Of a stretch of DNA of 64,000 nucleotides, positions 1-9,293 are shown in pieces. The notes beneath the pieces are model-generated. The model saw nothing but the letters and a program-made list of their open reading frames with translations, did no database searches and was not told the origin of the DNA. The stretch covers positions 1,178,001 to 1,242,000 of the forward strand of contig NZ_CP019420.1 of NCBI RefSeq assembly GCF_001984215.1, given 5' to 3'. How positions within the stretch are numbered: the first letter of the stretch is position 1; every line of letters begins with the position of its first letter. Made by a program: the position numbers and the translations under genes. The stretch comes from Mycobacterium sp. MS1601. GTDB taxonomy: Bacteria > Actinomycetota > Actinomycetes > Mycobacteriales > Mycobacteriaceae.

Positions 1-961
1 CGATGGCCACCAACCCGAAGGATTCCGAGTAACTGGGCACCGCCACCAGGTCCGCGGCGCGATACACCTGGACCAGTTGGTCGCGGGACTGCGGCGGCAG
101 GAACGTCACGCGGTCGGAGATACCCAGTTCAGCGGCCAGTGCAACCAGCCCGTTCGGGGCGGCCAGCCCGCTGCCGGAGGGTCCACCGGCCACCACTGCG
201 CGCACCCCGGGTTGCAGGGCGATGGCGCGCAGCAGCACGTCCGGCGCTTTCAACGGTTGGATCCGGCCGACGAACGCGACCGTGGGGGCCACCGGATCGA
301 GGCCGAGCTCAGCCCGCGCCGTCGCCTTGGATCCCGGGCGAAACGTCGTCAGGTCGACACCGGGGTGCACGATGTCGATCCTGGCCGGATCGGCCTGGTG
401 CAGCGAAACCAGTTGACGCGCTTCGTCTTCGGTGTTGGCGATCAGCCGGTCGGCCTCATCGACCACCTGTTGCTCCCCCACCGAACGCAGCGGCGGTTCC
501 GGGCGGTCGCCCTGCGCCAGGGCCGCGTTCTTCACCGCCGCCAAGGTGTGGGCGGTGTGTACCAGGGGCACCGCCCAGCGGTCGCGGGCCAGCCAGCCGA
601 CCTGACCGGAGAGCCAGTAGTGACTGTGCACGATGTCGTAGTAACCGGCCTCGTGGGTGGCCTCGGCGCGCAACACCCCGGCGGTGAAGGCGCACAACTG
701 GGTCGGCAGGTCGTTCTTGTCCAGACCTTCGAACGGACCCGCCACCACGTGGCGAACCAGCACCCCGGGGGCCACCTGCACCACCGGTTCGTCCGACGAC
801 GAGGTGGCCCTGGTGAAGATCTCGACATCGACGCCACGTCTGGCCAGGTGCAGCGCACTCTGCATGACGTAGACGTTCATCCCCCCGGCGTCGCCGGTAC
901 CCGGTTGGGCCAGCGGCGAGGTGTGGACCGACAACACGGCGACGCGCACACCGTCAATCAT
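1..961 (-). CDS. mshA: D-inositol-3-phosphate glycosyltransferase MshA (3' end outside window)
   Basis: MshA transfers GlcNAc from UDP-GlcNAc to 1L-myo-inositol-1-phosphate, the first step of mycothiol synthesis in the cytoplasm. About 320 N-terminal residues are visible; the family is about 480 residues, so the last third lies beyond the left edge. Seen: the GT-B acceptor-loop motif [10 protein letters not shown] at residues 23-32, HSHYW near 110, and SESFGLVAI at the truncated end, which begins the donor-binding E-x7-E region. I chose the ATG at 961 because the N-terminus [16 protein letters not shown] fits the family. It lies 24 bp after the stop of the ROK-type regulator, the same order as Rv0485-mshA in M. 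tuberculosis, so the two are probably co-transcribed. Identification is by motif and recalled sequence and is secure. Confidence 0.95.
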   Translation of the reverse strand, partial: MIDGVRVAVLSVHTSPLAQPGTGDAGGMNVYVMQSALHLARRGVDVEIFTRATSSSDEPVVQVAPGVLVRHVVAGPFEGLDKNDLPTQLCAFTAGVLRAEATHEAGYYDIVHSHYWLSGQVGWLARDRWAVPLVHTAHTLAAVKNAALAQGDRPEPPLRSVGEQQVVDEADRLIANTEDEARQLVSLHQADPARIDIVHPGVDLTTFRPGSKATARAELGLDPVAPTVAFVGRIQPLKAPDVLLRAIALQPGVRAVVAGGPSGSGLAAPNGLVALAAELGISDRVTFLPPQSRDQLVQVYRAADLVAVPSYSESFGLVAI

Positions 962-985
962 GACACCCCGGGGCCGGCACCCGGA

Positions 986-2284
986 TCACGCGGGGTGCGG
1001 TATCGCGGCCTCCGGTGTGGCCAGCACCCGGGCACTGGTCGCAGCCCGCCGCATCGCCGCCAGCGGGTCGGTGTAGAGGCCACCGAGGGAGACGATGCCG
1101 GCACCGGCCTCTTGCACACGGTTGCCGAACGCACTGACCCGGATGTCGCGCGAGGGCAGCACACTGCGCGCGGCGAAGGCCGCTTCCACATCGGCCATGG
1201 CTTCGGGGTACTCGGTGAACGCCTGACCTCCGACCACCAGGTCGTCGGGGTTCAGCAGATCACGCAGCAGGGCGACCGCTTCGCCGAGCACCCGGGCCCG
1301 CTCGCGAAGCAGCTGCTGGCCGGGCGCACTGCCGTCGCGGGCGGCGCGTATCACCGAGGAGATCGACGCGTTGTCGCCGACCACCCCGAGTCCGCGCGCG
1401 GCGGTCAGCACTGCTTCGTCGCTGACCGTGGACTCGAGTTGGCCTGAGCCACCGAGCAATTCGGAGTGTGCGGGCAGGTTCGCGATGGTGCCGGGACCGG
1501 TGGTGGGGCTGTGTACCCGCCCGCCGATCACCAGCGCGTAGCCCACGGTCTCGCGGGCGTAGACGTAGAGGCTGGTGGCCTGTGGGTTGGGGAAACGGCG
1601 CATGCCCAGCAGCAGCTCGGCACCGGCCATGGCGTCCACGTGCGCGGCCACCGAGACCGGCAGTCCCAGCGCCTCGGCCAGCACCGGCCCCACCGGGGCC
1701 TGCGCCCAACCGAGCCGCTGGTGGTCGACGTGGCCGGTGTTGCCGTCGACGGTGCCGCCAATGGCCACCCCGACCCACAGCGGACGACGACGGTGCCAGC
1801 GGGACAGGTAACGCCGCGCACTGCCTGCCAGCGCCGCGAGAGCCTGGGCCTGCGGCCCGCGCGGGGTGGGGGTTTCCACCACGTCGAGCGTGCGGCCGAA
1901 CAGGTCGGCGGCCACGATGCTGGTGGTCTTGGCGCCGATGTGCACACCGAGGGTCAGATAGGGCTCGTGGTTGACCTCGACAGGAACCCGCGGCCTGCCG
2001 ATCGCACCGGACACCGCCAGGTCCGCGCGCTCACGCAGCAGACCGGCGTCCAGGAGCGCCGTGACCTGGCGGTTCACCGTGGCGATGGACAGTGAGGTGA
2101 CCTGGGCGATGACGTCGCGGGCGATCGGGCCACGCAGCCGGGCGGCATTGAAGACCGCGGCCGAGGCGGCGTCGCCGATCCGCAGTGCCGGCGCGACGAT
2201 GGCGTGGCGGGTCCGCAGCGGGTGCGCGGCAACCCGCGTCGGGCGGCCGGAACCGGTGGTCTTGCGGGTGAGTGCTGCAGTCAT
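986..2284 (-). CDS. ROK-family transcriptional regulator (Rv0485-like)
   Basis: A 432-residue DNA-binding protein with an N-terminal winged helix-turn-helix (about residues 43-90) and a C-terminal ROK sugar-kinase-like fold beginning at GVHIGAKTTSIV (113-124). The phosphate-loop-like glycines are visible (GVAIGGTVDGNTG). The Cys-rich zinc motif typical of ROK proteins (GHxx..CxCGxxGCxE) is absent: the equivalent stretch reads GTIANLPAHSELLGGSGQLES. It is therefore likely a sensor or repressor, not an active kinase. The M. tuberculosis counterpart Rv0485 sits at the same place beside mshA and has been reported to affect pe/ppe gene expression. It is transcribed with mshA and diverges from the SDR at 2462. 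The ligand is unknown. Confidence 0.88.
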   Translation of the reverse strand: MTAALTRKTTGSGRPTRVAAHPLRTRHAIVAPALRIGDAASAAVFNAARLRGPIARDVIAQVTSLSIATVNRQVTALLDAGLLRERADLAVSGAIGRPRVPVEVNHEPYLTLGVHIGAKTTSIVAADLFGRTLDVVETPTPRGPQAQALAALAGSARRYLSRWHRRRPLWVGVAIGGTVDGNTGHVDHQRLGWAQAPVGPVLAEALGLPVSVAAHVDAMAGAELLLGMRRFPNPQATSLYVYARETVGYALVIGGRVHSPTTGPGTIANLPAHSELLGGSGQLESTVSDEAVLTAARGLGVVGDNASISSVIRAARDGSAPGQQLLRERARVLGEAVALLRDLLNPDDLVVGGQAFTEYPEAMADVEAAFAARSVLPSRDIRVSAFGNRVQEAGAGIVSLGGLYTDPLAAMRRAATSARVLATPEAAIPHPA

Positions 2285-2448
2285 GGGAGGGGTCCTCGAG
2301 GAAGTCGGAACGATGGGCTGCGGGCCACGTCGTGCGACTCGGGAAACTCCCTGGGGTCGTCAGGCGCGGCAAAGACCGGGACAACAACACATCCCGGTAA
2401 GCGCGCTCTGGACACCCCTCAACACGTAGGACAAAGTAGCACGGTCAC

Positions 2449-2454
2449 TAGAGT
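2449..2454 (+). promoter_or_regulatory. Putative -10 element (TAGAGT) for a leaderless SDR transcript
   Basis: TAGAGT fits the TAnnnT mycobacterial -10 pattern and ends 7 nt before the ATG at 2462. No Shine-Dalgarno sequence separates it from the start, so the mRNA may begin at or near the start codon. Inference from spacing only. The rest of the 177-bp divergent gap (2285-2461) shows no clear operator. Confidence 0.4.
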
Positions 2455-2461
2455 TGGGCCC

Positions 2462-3229
2462 ATGACAAGCCCAACTGCCGCCTCCCCCCAGGCCGACCGC
2501 CGCATCGCCGTGGTGACCGGCGCCAGTTCCGGCATCGGTGAAGCCACCGCGAAAGTTCTTGCCGCACAGGGATTTCACGTTGTAGCAGTGGCTCGCCGGG
2601 CGGATCGGATCGAGGCTTTGGCCGCTGAGATCAACGGCACCGCGATTGTGGCCGACGTCACAGATGACGCGGCGGTGGCGGCCCTGGCCGACGCGATTGC
2701 CGGTCCGGTGTCGGTGCTGATCAACAACGCAGGCGGCGCGAAAGGCCTTGCCCCGGTGGCCGACGCGGACTACGACCACTGGCGCTGGATGTGGGAGACG
2801 AACGTGCTCGGCACGCTGAGGGTCACCCGTGCGCTGCTGCCCAAGCTGATCGATTCGGGCGACGGCCTGATCGTGACCGTCACCTCCATTGCGGCGTTCG
2901 AAACCTATGACGGCGGCGCCGGATACACCGGCGCCAAGCACGCCCAGGGTGCACTGCACCGCACGCTGCGCGGCGAGCTGCTGGGCAAGCCGGTGCGCCT
3001 GACAGAACTCGCACCGGGTGCGGTGGAGACCGAGTTCTCACTGGTGCGCTTCGGCGGAGATCAGGCGAAGGCCGACAAGGTGTACGCGGGCATCACGCCG
3101 CTGGTGGCCCAGGACGTCGCCGAGGTCATCGGCTTCGTCGCCTCCCGGCCGCCGCATGTGGATCTGGACACCATCGTCATCCGGCCCCGCGACCAGGCGC
3201 CCCACGGCCGGTTCAACCGCAGGGTCTGA
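2462..3229 (+). CDS. Short-chain dehydrogenase/reductase (Rv0484c-like)
   Basis: A 255-residue classical SDR. Seen: the NAD(P)-binding motif TGASSGIG near residue 20, NNAG near 90, and the catalytic pair YxxxK in YTGAKH near 160, preceded by a TSIA segment carrying the Ser. After the nucleotide motif the sequence VAVARRADR has basic residues, which suggests NADP(H). Substrate unknown. It matches the position and orientation of Rv0484c between the ROK regulator and lprQ, both on the other strand. The C-terminus RPRDQAPHGRFNRRV is the short basic tail seen in this subfamily. The ATG at 2462 is the first in-frame start that leaves a normal SDR N-terminus. Confidence 0.9.
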   Translation: MTSPTAASPQADRRIAVVTGASSGIGEATAKVLAAQGFHVVAVARRADRIEALAAEINGTAIVADVTDDAAVAALADAIAGPVSVLINNAGGAKGLAPVADADYDHWRWMWETNVLGTLRVTRALLPKLIDSGDGLIVTVTSIAAFETYDGGAGYTGAKHAQGALHRTLRGELLGKPVRLTELAPGAVETEFSLVRFGGDQAKADKVYAGITPLVAQDVAEVIGFVASRPPHVDLDTIVIRPRDQAPHGRFNRRV

Positions 3230-3333
3230 CTCGGTCTCCGACGCGAAATACCTGCAACGCAGCGGTACGGTGCGGGGGAAAACCACCCATCAGCCGGCTC
3301 GCCGTCTGACAACAACGCCTCAGGTCACGACAT

Positions 3334-4596
3334 CTAGCCGCCCGGCGCAGCCGTGGGCACCGGCGCGTCGGTGGGTGTGGCGGGTGCGGTGCTCGGCAGG
3401 TTGAGCTCCGAGGTGTGGGAGTTGATCGCCGACATCGACGTCCACTCTTCCCACGGCACCGCCCAGTCCCAGATGTCGCCGTCGGCGTAGGACAGGTCGA
3501 TGCGGGTGCCGGTGACCTCCACCGGATCGCCGTACATCGCGGTGTTGAAGTATTGCTCGGCGTCGGTGATCGAGAGGTTGATGCAGCCGTTGGTGACGTT
3601 GGAGTTGCCCTGCGCGCCGGAGCTGGCCGGGTTGGCGTGGATGAACTCACCGTTGTTGGAGATGCGCACCGCGAAACGTTCCCGCACGTTGGCGTAACCG
3701 GCCGCAGGGTTGGTCATGTAGAAGTCCTCGTACTTCTCCGTGACGACGTGGATGCCGCTGCGGGTGACGTTGCGGTCCAGGTCGCCTTCGCCGTAGCTAC
3801 ACGGGAAGTCCATGATGACTCCGGCGTCGGTGAGCACCTGGATGCGGTGGCTCGACGCCTCGGCCTTGACCAGTTGGAACCTGCCGACTGTGAAGTCCAG
3901 CGTCGAATCGGCTGCGCCGTAAGCATTCTGGCCGAACGGCACACCGTAGAGGTTGGCGTCGACATGCACGACGGTGCCCGCCGGGTAGTACTCCTTGGTG
4001 CGCCAGTGCACCCGTGATCCGCCCACCTCGTCGGGCAGCCAGCCCCAACTGCCCTCGACCACGGGCGTGGTGGTGACCTTGAGTGCCTTCTCCACCTCCG
4101 CGCGGTCCTCTTCGGCGATGGCCGCGTCGAACTGCAGGATGATCGGCGCCGCGACACCGACGGTCTGGCCGTCGGCGAGCTGGAACTGACCGTTGACGGT
4201 GACCGCCGGTGCCACCGTGGTGAAACTGCCCGCGACGGGCACCGACTTGCCGTCCTGCCCCACCGCCGACCCGCTCCAGGTGTACTGGACGCCGTAGCCC
4301 AGCGGTTCGGCCGTGGTGAACTCGGTGCGGTCGCGGTTGAGATTGCCCGCAACAACCTTGCCGTCCGGATTGGTGAGCGCGACCTTCTGGAACCAGCCGT
4401 CCTTGACCGCGACACTGACCGGTTCGGTGGGCGCGACGTCAGCGGTGGCCACCGAGGGGGTAAAGGACAGCGTGGGCTCCGGTGGCGGGCCCTGCACCGC
4501 TTCCTCGACCTTGTTCGCCGCTTCCGCACACGCCGCCAGCGCACCGGGTGCGGCGACGCCGAGAACGAGCGCCCCGAGAGCGCGACGACGATTCAT
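3334..4596 (-). CDS. lprQ: L,D-transpeptidase lipoprotein (LprQ / LdtMt5-like)
   Basis: Forms 3-3 cross-links in peptidoglycan on the outer face of the membrane. From the ATG at 4596 the protein has 420 residues. A lipoprotein signal is clear: basic MNRRR, a hydrophobic core, and lipobox LAAC with Cys23. Two Ig-like domains follow (about 45-250), then the YkuD catalytic domain with His320 ([10 protein letters not shown]) and nucleophile Cys338 ([10 protein letters not shown]). The usual S/T-H-G-C motif reads T-N-G-C here, which marks the divergent LdtMt5-type active site. The tail (about 400-420) is Pro/Thr/Ala-rich, like a wall-spanning segment. An in-frame TTG at 4611 would add MDHVY; I prefer the ATG because it gives a normal signal peptide. 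It follows murB, another peptidoglycan gene, on the same strand. Confidence 0.93.
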   Translation of the reverse strand: MNRRRALGALVLGVAAPGALAACAEAANKVEEAVQGPPPEPTLSFTPSVATADVAPTEPVSVAVKDGWFQKVALTNPDGKVVAGNLNRDRTEFTTAEPLGYGVQYTWSGSAVGQDGKSVPVAGSFTTVAPAVTVNGQFQLADGQTVGVAAPIILQFDAAIAEEDRAEVEKALKVTTTPVVEGSWGWLPDEVGGSRVHWRTKEYYPAGTVVHVDANLYGVPFGQNAYGAADSTLDFTVGRFQLVKAEASSHRIQVLTDAGVIMDFPCSYGEGDLDRNVTRSGIHVVTEKYEDFYMTNPAAGYANVRERFAVRISNNGEFIHANPASSGAQGNSNVTNGCINLSITDAEQYFNTAMYGDPVEVTGTRIDLSYADGDIWDWAVPWEEWTSMSAINSHTSELNLPSTAPATPTDAPVPTAAPGG

Positions 4597-4650
4597 GTAC
4601 ACGTGGTCCAAGGTTACGGACCAAGGCCGACACCAGTGAAATCCAGCAGG

Positions 4651-5721
4651 TCAGATCACACAGCCAACCAGAACAGGTTCTGGTTCCAGGCGGATTCCGA
4701 AACGCTCCCACACCCCGTCGCGGACCCGACGGCCCAGCGCGACGACATCGGCGCTGCGGGCGTGACCGCGGTTGGTCAGCGCCAGCGCATGCTTGGTGGA
4801 CAGCGCCGCCGGCGCATCCTTGCCCGGGTAGCCCTTGCCGAAGCCTGCCTGTTCCACCAACCAGCCCGCAGCCAGCTTCACGCACTCGCCGGCCGGGTAG
4901 TGCGGCACCTGACCCTGCACCGAATCACGCAGCAGGTTGAACTCCTCGACACTCACCACCGGATTGGTGAAAAACGACCCGGCACTCCAGGTGTCGTGGT
5001 CATGCTCGTCGAGCACCATGCCCTTGCCGCGGCGCAGCCTCAACACCGCCTCCCGGACCCGCGCCGGCTCGGCCCGATTACCGGCGTCGACCGCCAGTTC
5101 CCTGCTCAGTTCGCCGTAGCGCAGCGGCGCGCTGCGCCCCGAGGGGTCGAGGGTGAACTCCACCTCCAGCACCACCGGCACCGGGCCCGGCCGCTTCAGG
5201 ATGCTGGTCCGGTAGCCGAAGCCGAGTTCGGCGGCGTCGGCCCAGCGCGCCACGTCGCCGTCGAGCAACCGGACGCGGGTCAAGGTGTCGGCGACCTCGG
5301 CGCCGTAGGCGCCCACGTTCTGCACCGGCGTGGCGCCCGCCGAGCCGGGGATCCCGGACAGGCATTCCAGCCCGCCCAGGCCTGCGGCGATGGCAGTCAC
5401 CACCACGTCGTCCCACACGGCTCCGGCCTCGGCCCGGATGATGGGACCGTCGAGGGAGATCCGCGGACTGGCCAGGTGTACCACCGTCAGATCGCAGATG
5501 TCGTCGTCGATCAGGACGTTGGAGCCGCCGGCCAGCACCAGGTGAGATTCGTCGCGCAGCGCGGCCAGGGTTTCGACGACCTGGTCGGTGGTGGTGCACG
5601 TGATCACCCGGCGCGCCACCGGCCCCACCCGCAGGGTGGTCAAAGGCGCCAGCGGCACGTCGTGCGCCACCGCCGCGCCACCGAAGAGCGAACCGGTCAC
5701 GGGCGGTAACGGTAGCCTCAC
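4651..5721 (-). CDS. murB: UDP-N-acetylenolpyruvoylglucosamine reductase MurB
   Basis: FAD-dependent enzyme that reduces UDP-GlcNAc-enolpyruvate to UDP-MurNAc with NADPH in the cytoplasm. The 356 residues include the FAD-binding [11 protein letters not shown] start, the [10 protein letters not shown] pyrophosphate loop, the [18 protein letters not shown] motif, and the catalytic Ser segment [10 protein letters not shown]. Near the C-terminus, [12 protein letters not shown] contributes the active-site strand. The start is GTG at 5721, only 5 nt from the oppositely oriented ATG at 5727, so its promoter must lie inside the neighbouring coding sequence or the transcript is nearly leaderless. The lprQ lipoprotein follows 54 bp downstream on the same strand. 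Identification is secure. Confidence 0.96.
   Translation of the reverse strand: MRLPLPPVTGSLFGGAAVAHDVPLAPLTTLRVGPVARRVITCTTTDQVVETLAALRDESHLVLAGGSNVLIDDDICDLTVVHLASPRISLDGPIIRAEAGAVWDDVVVTAIAAGLGGLECLSGIPGSAGATPVQNVGAYGAEVADTLTRVRLLDGDVARWADAAELGFGYRTSILKRPGPVPVVLEVEFTLDPSGRSAPLRYGELSRELAVDAGNRAEPARVREAVLRLRRGKGMVLDEHDHDTWSAGSFFTNPVVSVEEFNLLRDSVQGQVPHYPAGECVKLAAGWLVEQAGFGKGYPGKDAPAALSTKHALALTNRGHARSADVVALGRRVRDGVWERFGIRLEPEPVLVGCVI
5713..5718 (+). promoter_or_regulatory. Putative -10 (TAGCCT) inside the murB start region
   Basis: TAGCCT fits the TAnnnT pattern and ends 8 nt before the ATG at 5727. It overlaps the first codons of murB on the other strand. Because only 5 nt separate the two starts, a leaderless transcript from this element is the simplest explanation. 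Inference. Confidence 0.35.
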
Positions 5722-5726
5722 GGGCT

Positions 5727-6227
5727 ATGCCGCGTTCATTCGACATGTCCGTCGAGTACGAGGGAACAGTCGAGCAGGTGCGCCAGGCCTTCGGCGACCA
5801 GCAGTACTGGCAGGCCCGTCTCGACGAAGTGGGAGTGGGTGAGTCGTTGCTGGATTCCTTGTCGACCAGCAACGGCACCGTCACCGTCGCCACCACCCTG
5901 GTGCTGCCGCGGGAGTTCCTGCCCGCGGTGGCCGCCCAGTTCCACAGCGGCGACATGCGCATCCAACGACGCGAGACCTGGCAGCCGGTGGTGGACGGCA
6001 CGGCCGCCGGGACCGTCGAGTGCGCCATCGTGGGGGCGCCGGCCACCCTGCGCGGCACCAGTTCACTGTCGGGCAATGGCAGCGGAGCACGAATGGACCT
6101 GCGCGCGTCCGTCGAAGTGAAGATCCCGTTGGTGGGCGGCAAACTGGAGTCGTTCATCGGCGCTCAGCTGACAAACCTGTTGATCGAGGAGCAGCGTTTC
6201 ACCACAGCGTGGCTCGCCCGCGGATGA
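5727..6227 (+). CDS. DUF2505 family protein (Rv0481c-like)
   Basis: A 166-residue soluble protein of the DUF2505 family, which has a START/SRPBCC-like fold suited to binding a hydrophobic ligand. Function unknown. Seen: N-terminus MPRSFDMSVEYEGTVEQVRQ and the conserved C-terminal segment KIPLVGGKLESFIGAQLTNL. No signal peptide or membrane segment. It diverges from murB across 5 nt, and its stop overlaps the start of a second DUF2505 paralogue as ATGA, so the two are translationally coupled. M. tuberculosis has Rv0481c here; the tandem pair may be a local duplication. Confidence 0.88.
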   Translation: MPRSFDMSVEYEGTVEQVRQAFGDQQYWQARLDEVGVGESLLDSLSTSNGTVTVATTLVLPREFLPAVAAQFHSGDMRIQRRETWQPVVDGTAAGTVECAIVGAPATLRGTSSLSGNGSGARMDLRASVEVKIPLVGGKLESFIGAQLTNLLIEEQRFTTAWLARG

Positions 6228-6739
6228 CCCGCCGCATGGAACACCTCGTGGAGTTCGAGGCCACGGCGTTCAGGATCTACACCGAGTTCACCGATCGCGA
6301 GTTCTGGGAATCGCTGATGTCGGCCTACCGATGGCAGAGGCAGATCTCCGAGCTGACCGACTTCCGCACCGGCGAATCGGGCACCGACATCGTGTTCCGG
6401 CAGGTGATGCCGCGCAGCGAGCTGCCGTCGGTGGCCCGCGCCGTCATGCCGGTGGACATGGTGGTGACCCGCGAACAGCACTTCGACCCGTTCGACCGTG
6501 AAACCGCTTCCGCTGAAGGCACTTACAAGGCCAGCATCCCCGCAGGCCTCGGGCATTTCGGCGGCAGTTACCACCTCACCGAGACGGCCTCGGGCAGCCG
6601 GTTGCGACTGGCCAGCGTGTGCAAGGTGTCCATCCCGTTTGTGGGCGGCACCCTCGAACAGCTGATCATGTCGAACATCACCGGGCTGTTCGACTCCGAG
6701 GGCGCGTTCATGTCCGACTGGGTATCACGGCATCGGTGA
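6224..6739 (+). CDS. Second DUF2505 family protein, tandem paralogue
   Basis: A 171-residue paralogue of the preceding gene. The opening MEHLVEFEATAFRIYTEF aligns with the first copy's opening, and KVSIPFVGGTLEQLIMSNI aligns with its C-terminal block. Elsewhere the two are strongly diverged, so the duplication is old. The ATG at 6224 overlaps the upstream TGA as ATGA; an alternative ATG at 6236 would lose the coupling. The stop at 6737-6739 shares one base with the next ATG. Function unknown; an SRPBCC-like ligand-binding role is inferred from family only. Confidence 0.83.
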   Translation: MTRRMEHLVEFEATAFRIYTEFTDREFWESLMSAYRWQRQISELTDFRTGESGTDIVFRQVMPRSELPSVARAVMPVDMVVTREQHFDPFDRETASAEGTYKASIPAGLGHFGGSYHLTETASGSRLRLASVCKVSIPFVGGTLEQLIMSNITGLFDSEGAFMSDWVSRHR

Positions 6740-7515
6740 TGAAGCCCCTCGGCGCCATCACCCGCGGTACCACCGGCCGTAACCGGTTGCGCCGCTGCGA
6801 CCGCTGGATGGTGCACTCTCCGCTTGTGCGTTCAGCTTTGGAGTCGGCCGGCGATCCGCTGGTGGTGGATCTCGGTTACGGCGCGCTGCCGGTGACGACA
6901 CTGGAGATGGCGGCGCGGCTGACGACGGTGCGCCGCGACGTCCGTGTGGTGGGGTTGGAGATCGACCCGGAACGGGTGCGGGTGGCCCGGCAGTGCGGAG
7001 GTGACGTCGAATTCCATTTGGGCGGTTTTGAATTGGCCGGTTTTCAGCCGGTGCTGGTACGGGCGTTCAACGTGCTGCGCCAGTATCCGGTCGACGAGGT
7101 GGCGGGCGCGTGGTCGACGATGCAGGCCGGGCTGGCACCGGGGGGCCTGATCGTCGACGGCACCTGCGACGAGCTGGGTCGACGGTGCTGCTGGGTGCTG
7201 CTGGACGCCGACGGCCCGCTGAGCCTGACCCTGGCCTGCGATCCGCACCACATCGAGCGGCCCTCGGATCTGGCCGAGCGGTTGCCGAAAGTGTTGATCC
7301 ACCACAATGTTGCGGGTCAGCCCATCCATTCTCTACTGGAGGCCGCCGACCGGGCGTGGGCTGCGGCCGCCGGCCATGGAGTGTTCGGTCCGCGGGTGCG
7401 CTGGCGGGCCATATTGACAGCGTTGCGCGACAACGGCTTTCCGGTGGAACAGCAACGGCGCCGCCTGCGGGACGCCGTGCTGACCGTGCCGTGGAGTGCG
7501 GTGTGCCCCAACTGA
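6739..7515 (+). CDS. Class I SAM-dependent methyltransferase-like protein
   Basis: A 258-residue protein with a Rossmann-type SAM site: VVDLGYGALPVTT (motif I, about residues 42-54), then RVVGLEIDPERV (acidic residue after strand 2) and LAPGGLIVDGTCDE (post-motif region). Motif I reads DLGYG, not the usual DxGxG, but the spacing is right. The substrate cannot be told. It starts at the last base of the upstream stop (TGATG), so it is the third gene of the DUF2505 operon. It converges on the symporter gene across 18 bp. Confidence 0.82.
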   Translation: MKPLGAITRGTTGRNRLRRCDRWMVHSPLVRSALESAGDPLVVDLGYGALPVTTLEMAARLTTVRRDVRVVGLEIDPERVRVARQCGGDVEFHLGGFELAGFQPVLVRAFNVLRQYPVDEVAGAWSTMQAGLAPGGLIVDGTCDELGRRCCWVLLDADGPLSLTLACDPHHIERPSDLAERLPKVLIHHNVAGQPIHSLLEAADRAWAAAAGHGVFGPRVRWRAILTALRDNGFPVEQQRRRLRDAVLTVPWSAVCPN

Positions 7516-7533
7516 ATTCGACGATCGGCCGTA

Positions 7534-9039
7534 CTAGAGCACCGCTTTGGCCGAAACGCCCGCGGCCAGCGCGTCGTCCACATCGTCGGCGACGGTGATG
7601 TCCAGACCGCGCAGTGTTGCCGGTGGCGTGGCCAGCGACACCGCAACGTAGGTGGCGATGGACGCGGCGAACGCGATGAACGTCGGCCACCCGTCGAACG
7701 CCGCCGTCACCAGATCGTTGGGGATGTAGAGGATGGTGTTCTCCACCCCGTACATCGTGGGTGTCATCGCGAACAACACGATGCGCACCACCAGTCCGAC
7801 CACCATGGCGGCCAGCGCCGCCACGATGGTGCCGCGCCGCCACACCAGGCCCAGGATGAACGGCACCACCAGGCAGGCCAGCATCAGGTCGAACGCCAAA
7901 GTCAGCAGGATGCCGGTCTGCTGCACATACACCGCGATGAAGATGGACAGCACCGTCATCGGGGCCATGGCGAGGCGGCAGGCCCTCAGCAGTGGGTCGC
8001 CCTTGCCGGTGATGTGGGTGCGGCGCACGCCGCCGAGGTTTCGCACGCAGACGTTGGAGATGGCCAGGATGGCTCCGTTGGCGGTGCTCATCGACGCACC
8101 CACCAGGCCGCACAGCACCAGCACCGTCAGTGCCGCGGGGGCGTACTGGTCCAGCAGCACGAACAGCACAGGACCGTCGAGTTCGGCGGGAAGGAACGAC
8201 GCCGCGGACAGGATCGCGATACCGAACGGCACGCCGATCAGGGCGGTGCCCGCAGCGGCCGAGAAGCAGGCCTTCTGGGCGGCTTCCGGAGACTTGGCCG
8301 CGAACACCCGCTGCATGAAGTCGATGGCCACGATGTCGCCGATGCCCAGCGCGATCAGGGTGGCCCAGTTGATCACCGCACCCTGGTTCGGGTCCGAGAG
8401 CTGACCGAAGTCCAGCGGACCCATTCCTTCGGGGCTGCCGAGGCCGTGGGTGTTGGCCATCCACACCAGCAGCCCGATGGCGCCGATCAGGATCAGGGCC
8501 ATCTGGATGATCGCGGTGTAGGCGTCGGCGATCAGCCCGCCGGTACCGGTGTAGGCGACGGCGATGGCGGCGATCAGCACCGCGCCCAACCAGTAGGGCA
8601 TGCCGAGGAAGTAGTTGAACAGCAGCCCGCCCGCCACCAGGTTGCCCGCCACCAGCATGCAGAACGCGACGATCAGCAACAGCGAGGCACCGATCTCCAC
8701 CGAGCGGCCGAACCGCAGTCGGTAGTAGTCGGGGAAGGACATCAGGCCCATCCGGTTCATCGGCTTGGCGAAGAAGATGCCGGTGATCAGCAGGCAGAGG
8801 GCCAGGCCCAGCGGCAGTGCGGCGCCGGCCCAGAAGCCGAATCCGTAGGCCAGGTCGGTGTTGCCGAGCGTGGCGTTGGTATCGACGGCCGAGCCCATGA
8901 GGGCGCCGCCGACGAGCCAGTACGGCATCATCCGGCCGCCGACCAGGAAGTTGGAGCTGTCGCCTTCGACTTTTTTGGAGACGTAGAAACCGATGGCGAC
9001 GACGACAGCGATGCTGATGGCAACACCGAGAAGAATCAC
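7534..9039 (-). CDS. Sodium:solute symporter (SSS family)
   Basis: A 501-residue inner-membrane transporter with about 13 hydrophobic segments along its whole length. Family features: a first helix followed by NFLVGGRMMPYWLVGGALMG (split), then GFWAGAALPLGLAL, the YTGTGGLIADAY turn typical of SSS proteins, and FVLLDQYAPAALTVLVLCGL. These place it among Na+-coupled symporters of sugars, amino acids, organic acids or nucleobases; the substrate cannot be assigned. The C-terminus ends in a short cytoplasmic tail (DDALAAGVSAKAVL). It is monocistronic between a convergent methyltransferase gene and a divergent nitrilase gene. I do not recall it from the M. tuberculosis neighbourhood, so it is probably a lineage-specific insertion. 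Confidence 0.88.
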   Translation of the reverse strand: MILLGVAISIAVVVAIGFYVSKKVEGDSSNFLVGGRMMPYWLVGGALMGSAVDTNATLGNTDLAYGFGFWAGAALPLGLALCLLITGIFFAKPMNRMGLMSFPDYYRLRFGRSVEIGASLLLIVAFCMLVAGNLVAGGLLFNYFLGMPYWLGAVLIAAIAVAYTGTGGLIADAYTAIIQMALILIGAIGLLVWMANTHGLGSPEGMGPLDFGQLSDPNQGAVINWATLIALGIGDIVAIDFMQRVFAAKSPEAAQKACFSAAAGTALIGVPFGIAILSAASFLPAELDGPVLFVLLDQYAPAALTVLVLCGLVGASMSTANGAILAISNVCVRNLGGVRRTHITGKGDPLLRACRLAMAPMTVLSIFIAVYVQQTGILLTLAFDLMLACLVVPFILGLVWRRGTIVAALAAMVVGLVVRIVLFAMTPTMYGVENTILYIPNDLVTAAFDGWPTFIAFAASIATYVAVSLATPPATLRGLDITVADDVDDALAAGVSAKAVL

Positions 9040-9243
9040 GTGAGAGCCTCCCGTACGCGATGGAGTCTCCCGGGCTTTTGTCCCGCCGTGGAGCGACCTG
9101 CGCCGTTGCCTGCCGCCTGCACCTCTTGGACCAGACCTGCGGCAGCAGCGGAACCCTAGGCGCGCCTCATAGCAATATGAGTCAGTTGACAGGTAATCGT
9201 CACCGCGTTACGCGCAACGGCGCCCGGTGTAAATCCCGTGTTT

Positions 9244-9275
9244 CGGAGTGCTGACAGCATGCTGCGAGCACTCCG
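9244..9275. repeat. Nested inverted repeat upstream of the nitrilase gene
   Basis: Perfect 9-bp arms CGGAGTGCT (9244-9252) and AGCACTCCG (9267-9275) surround an inner 10-bp palindrome, CAGCATGCTG (9255-9264). It ends 18 bp before the ATG at 9294, where an operator or leader hairpin would sit. The rest of the 254-bp divergent gap (9040-9293) shows nothing clear. Confidence 0.6.
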
Positions 9276-9293
9276 ACGCCTACCCTTGGCAAC

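Noticed and set aside
77-1447. A long plus-strand open frame opposite mshA and the ROK gene
   Set aside because: Shadow of two well-supported minus-strand genes; composition is not protein-like.
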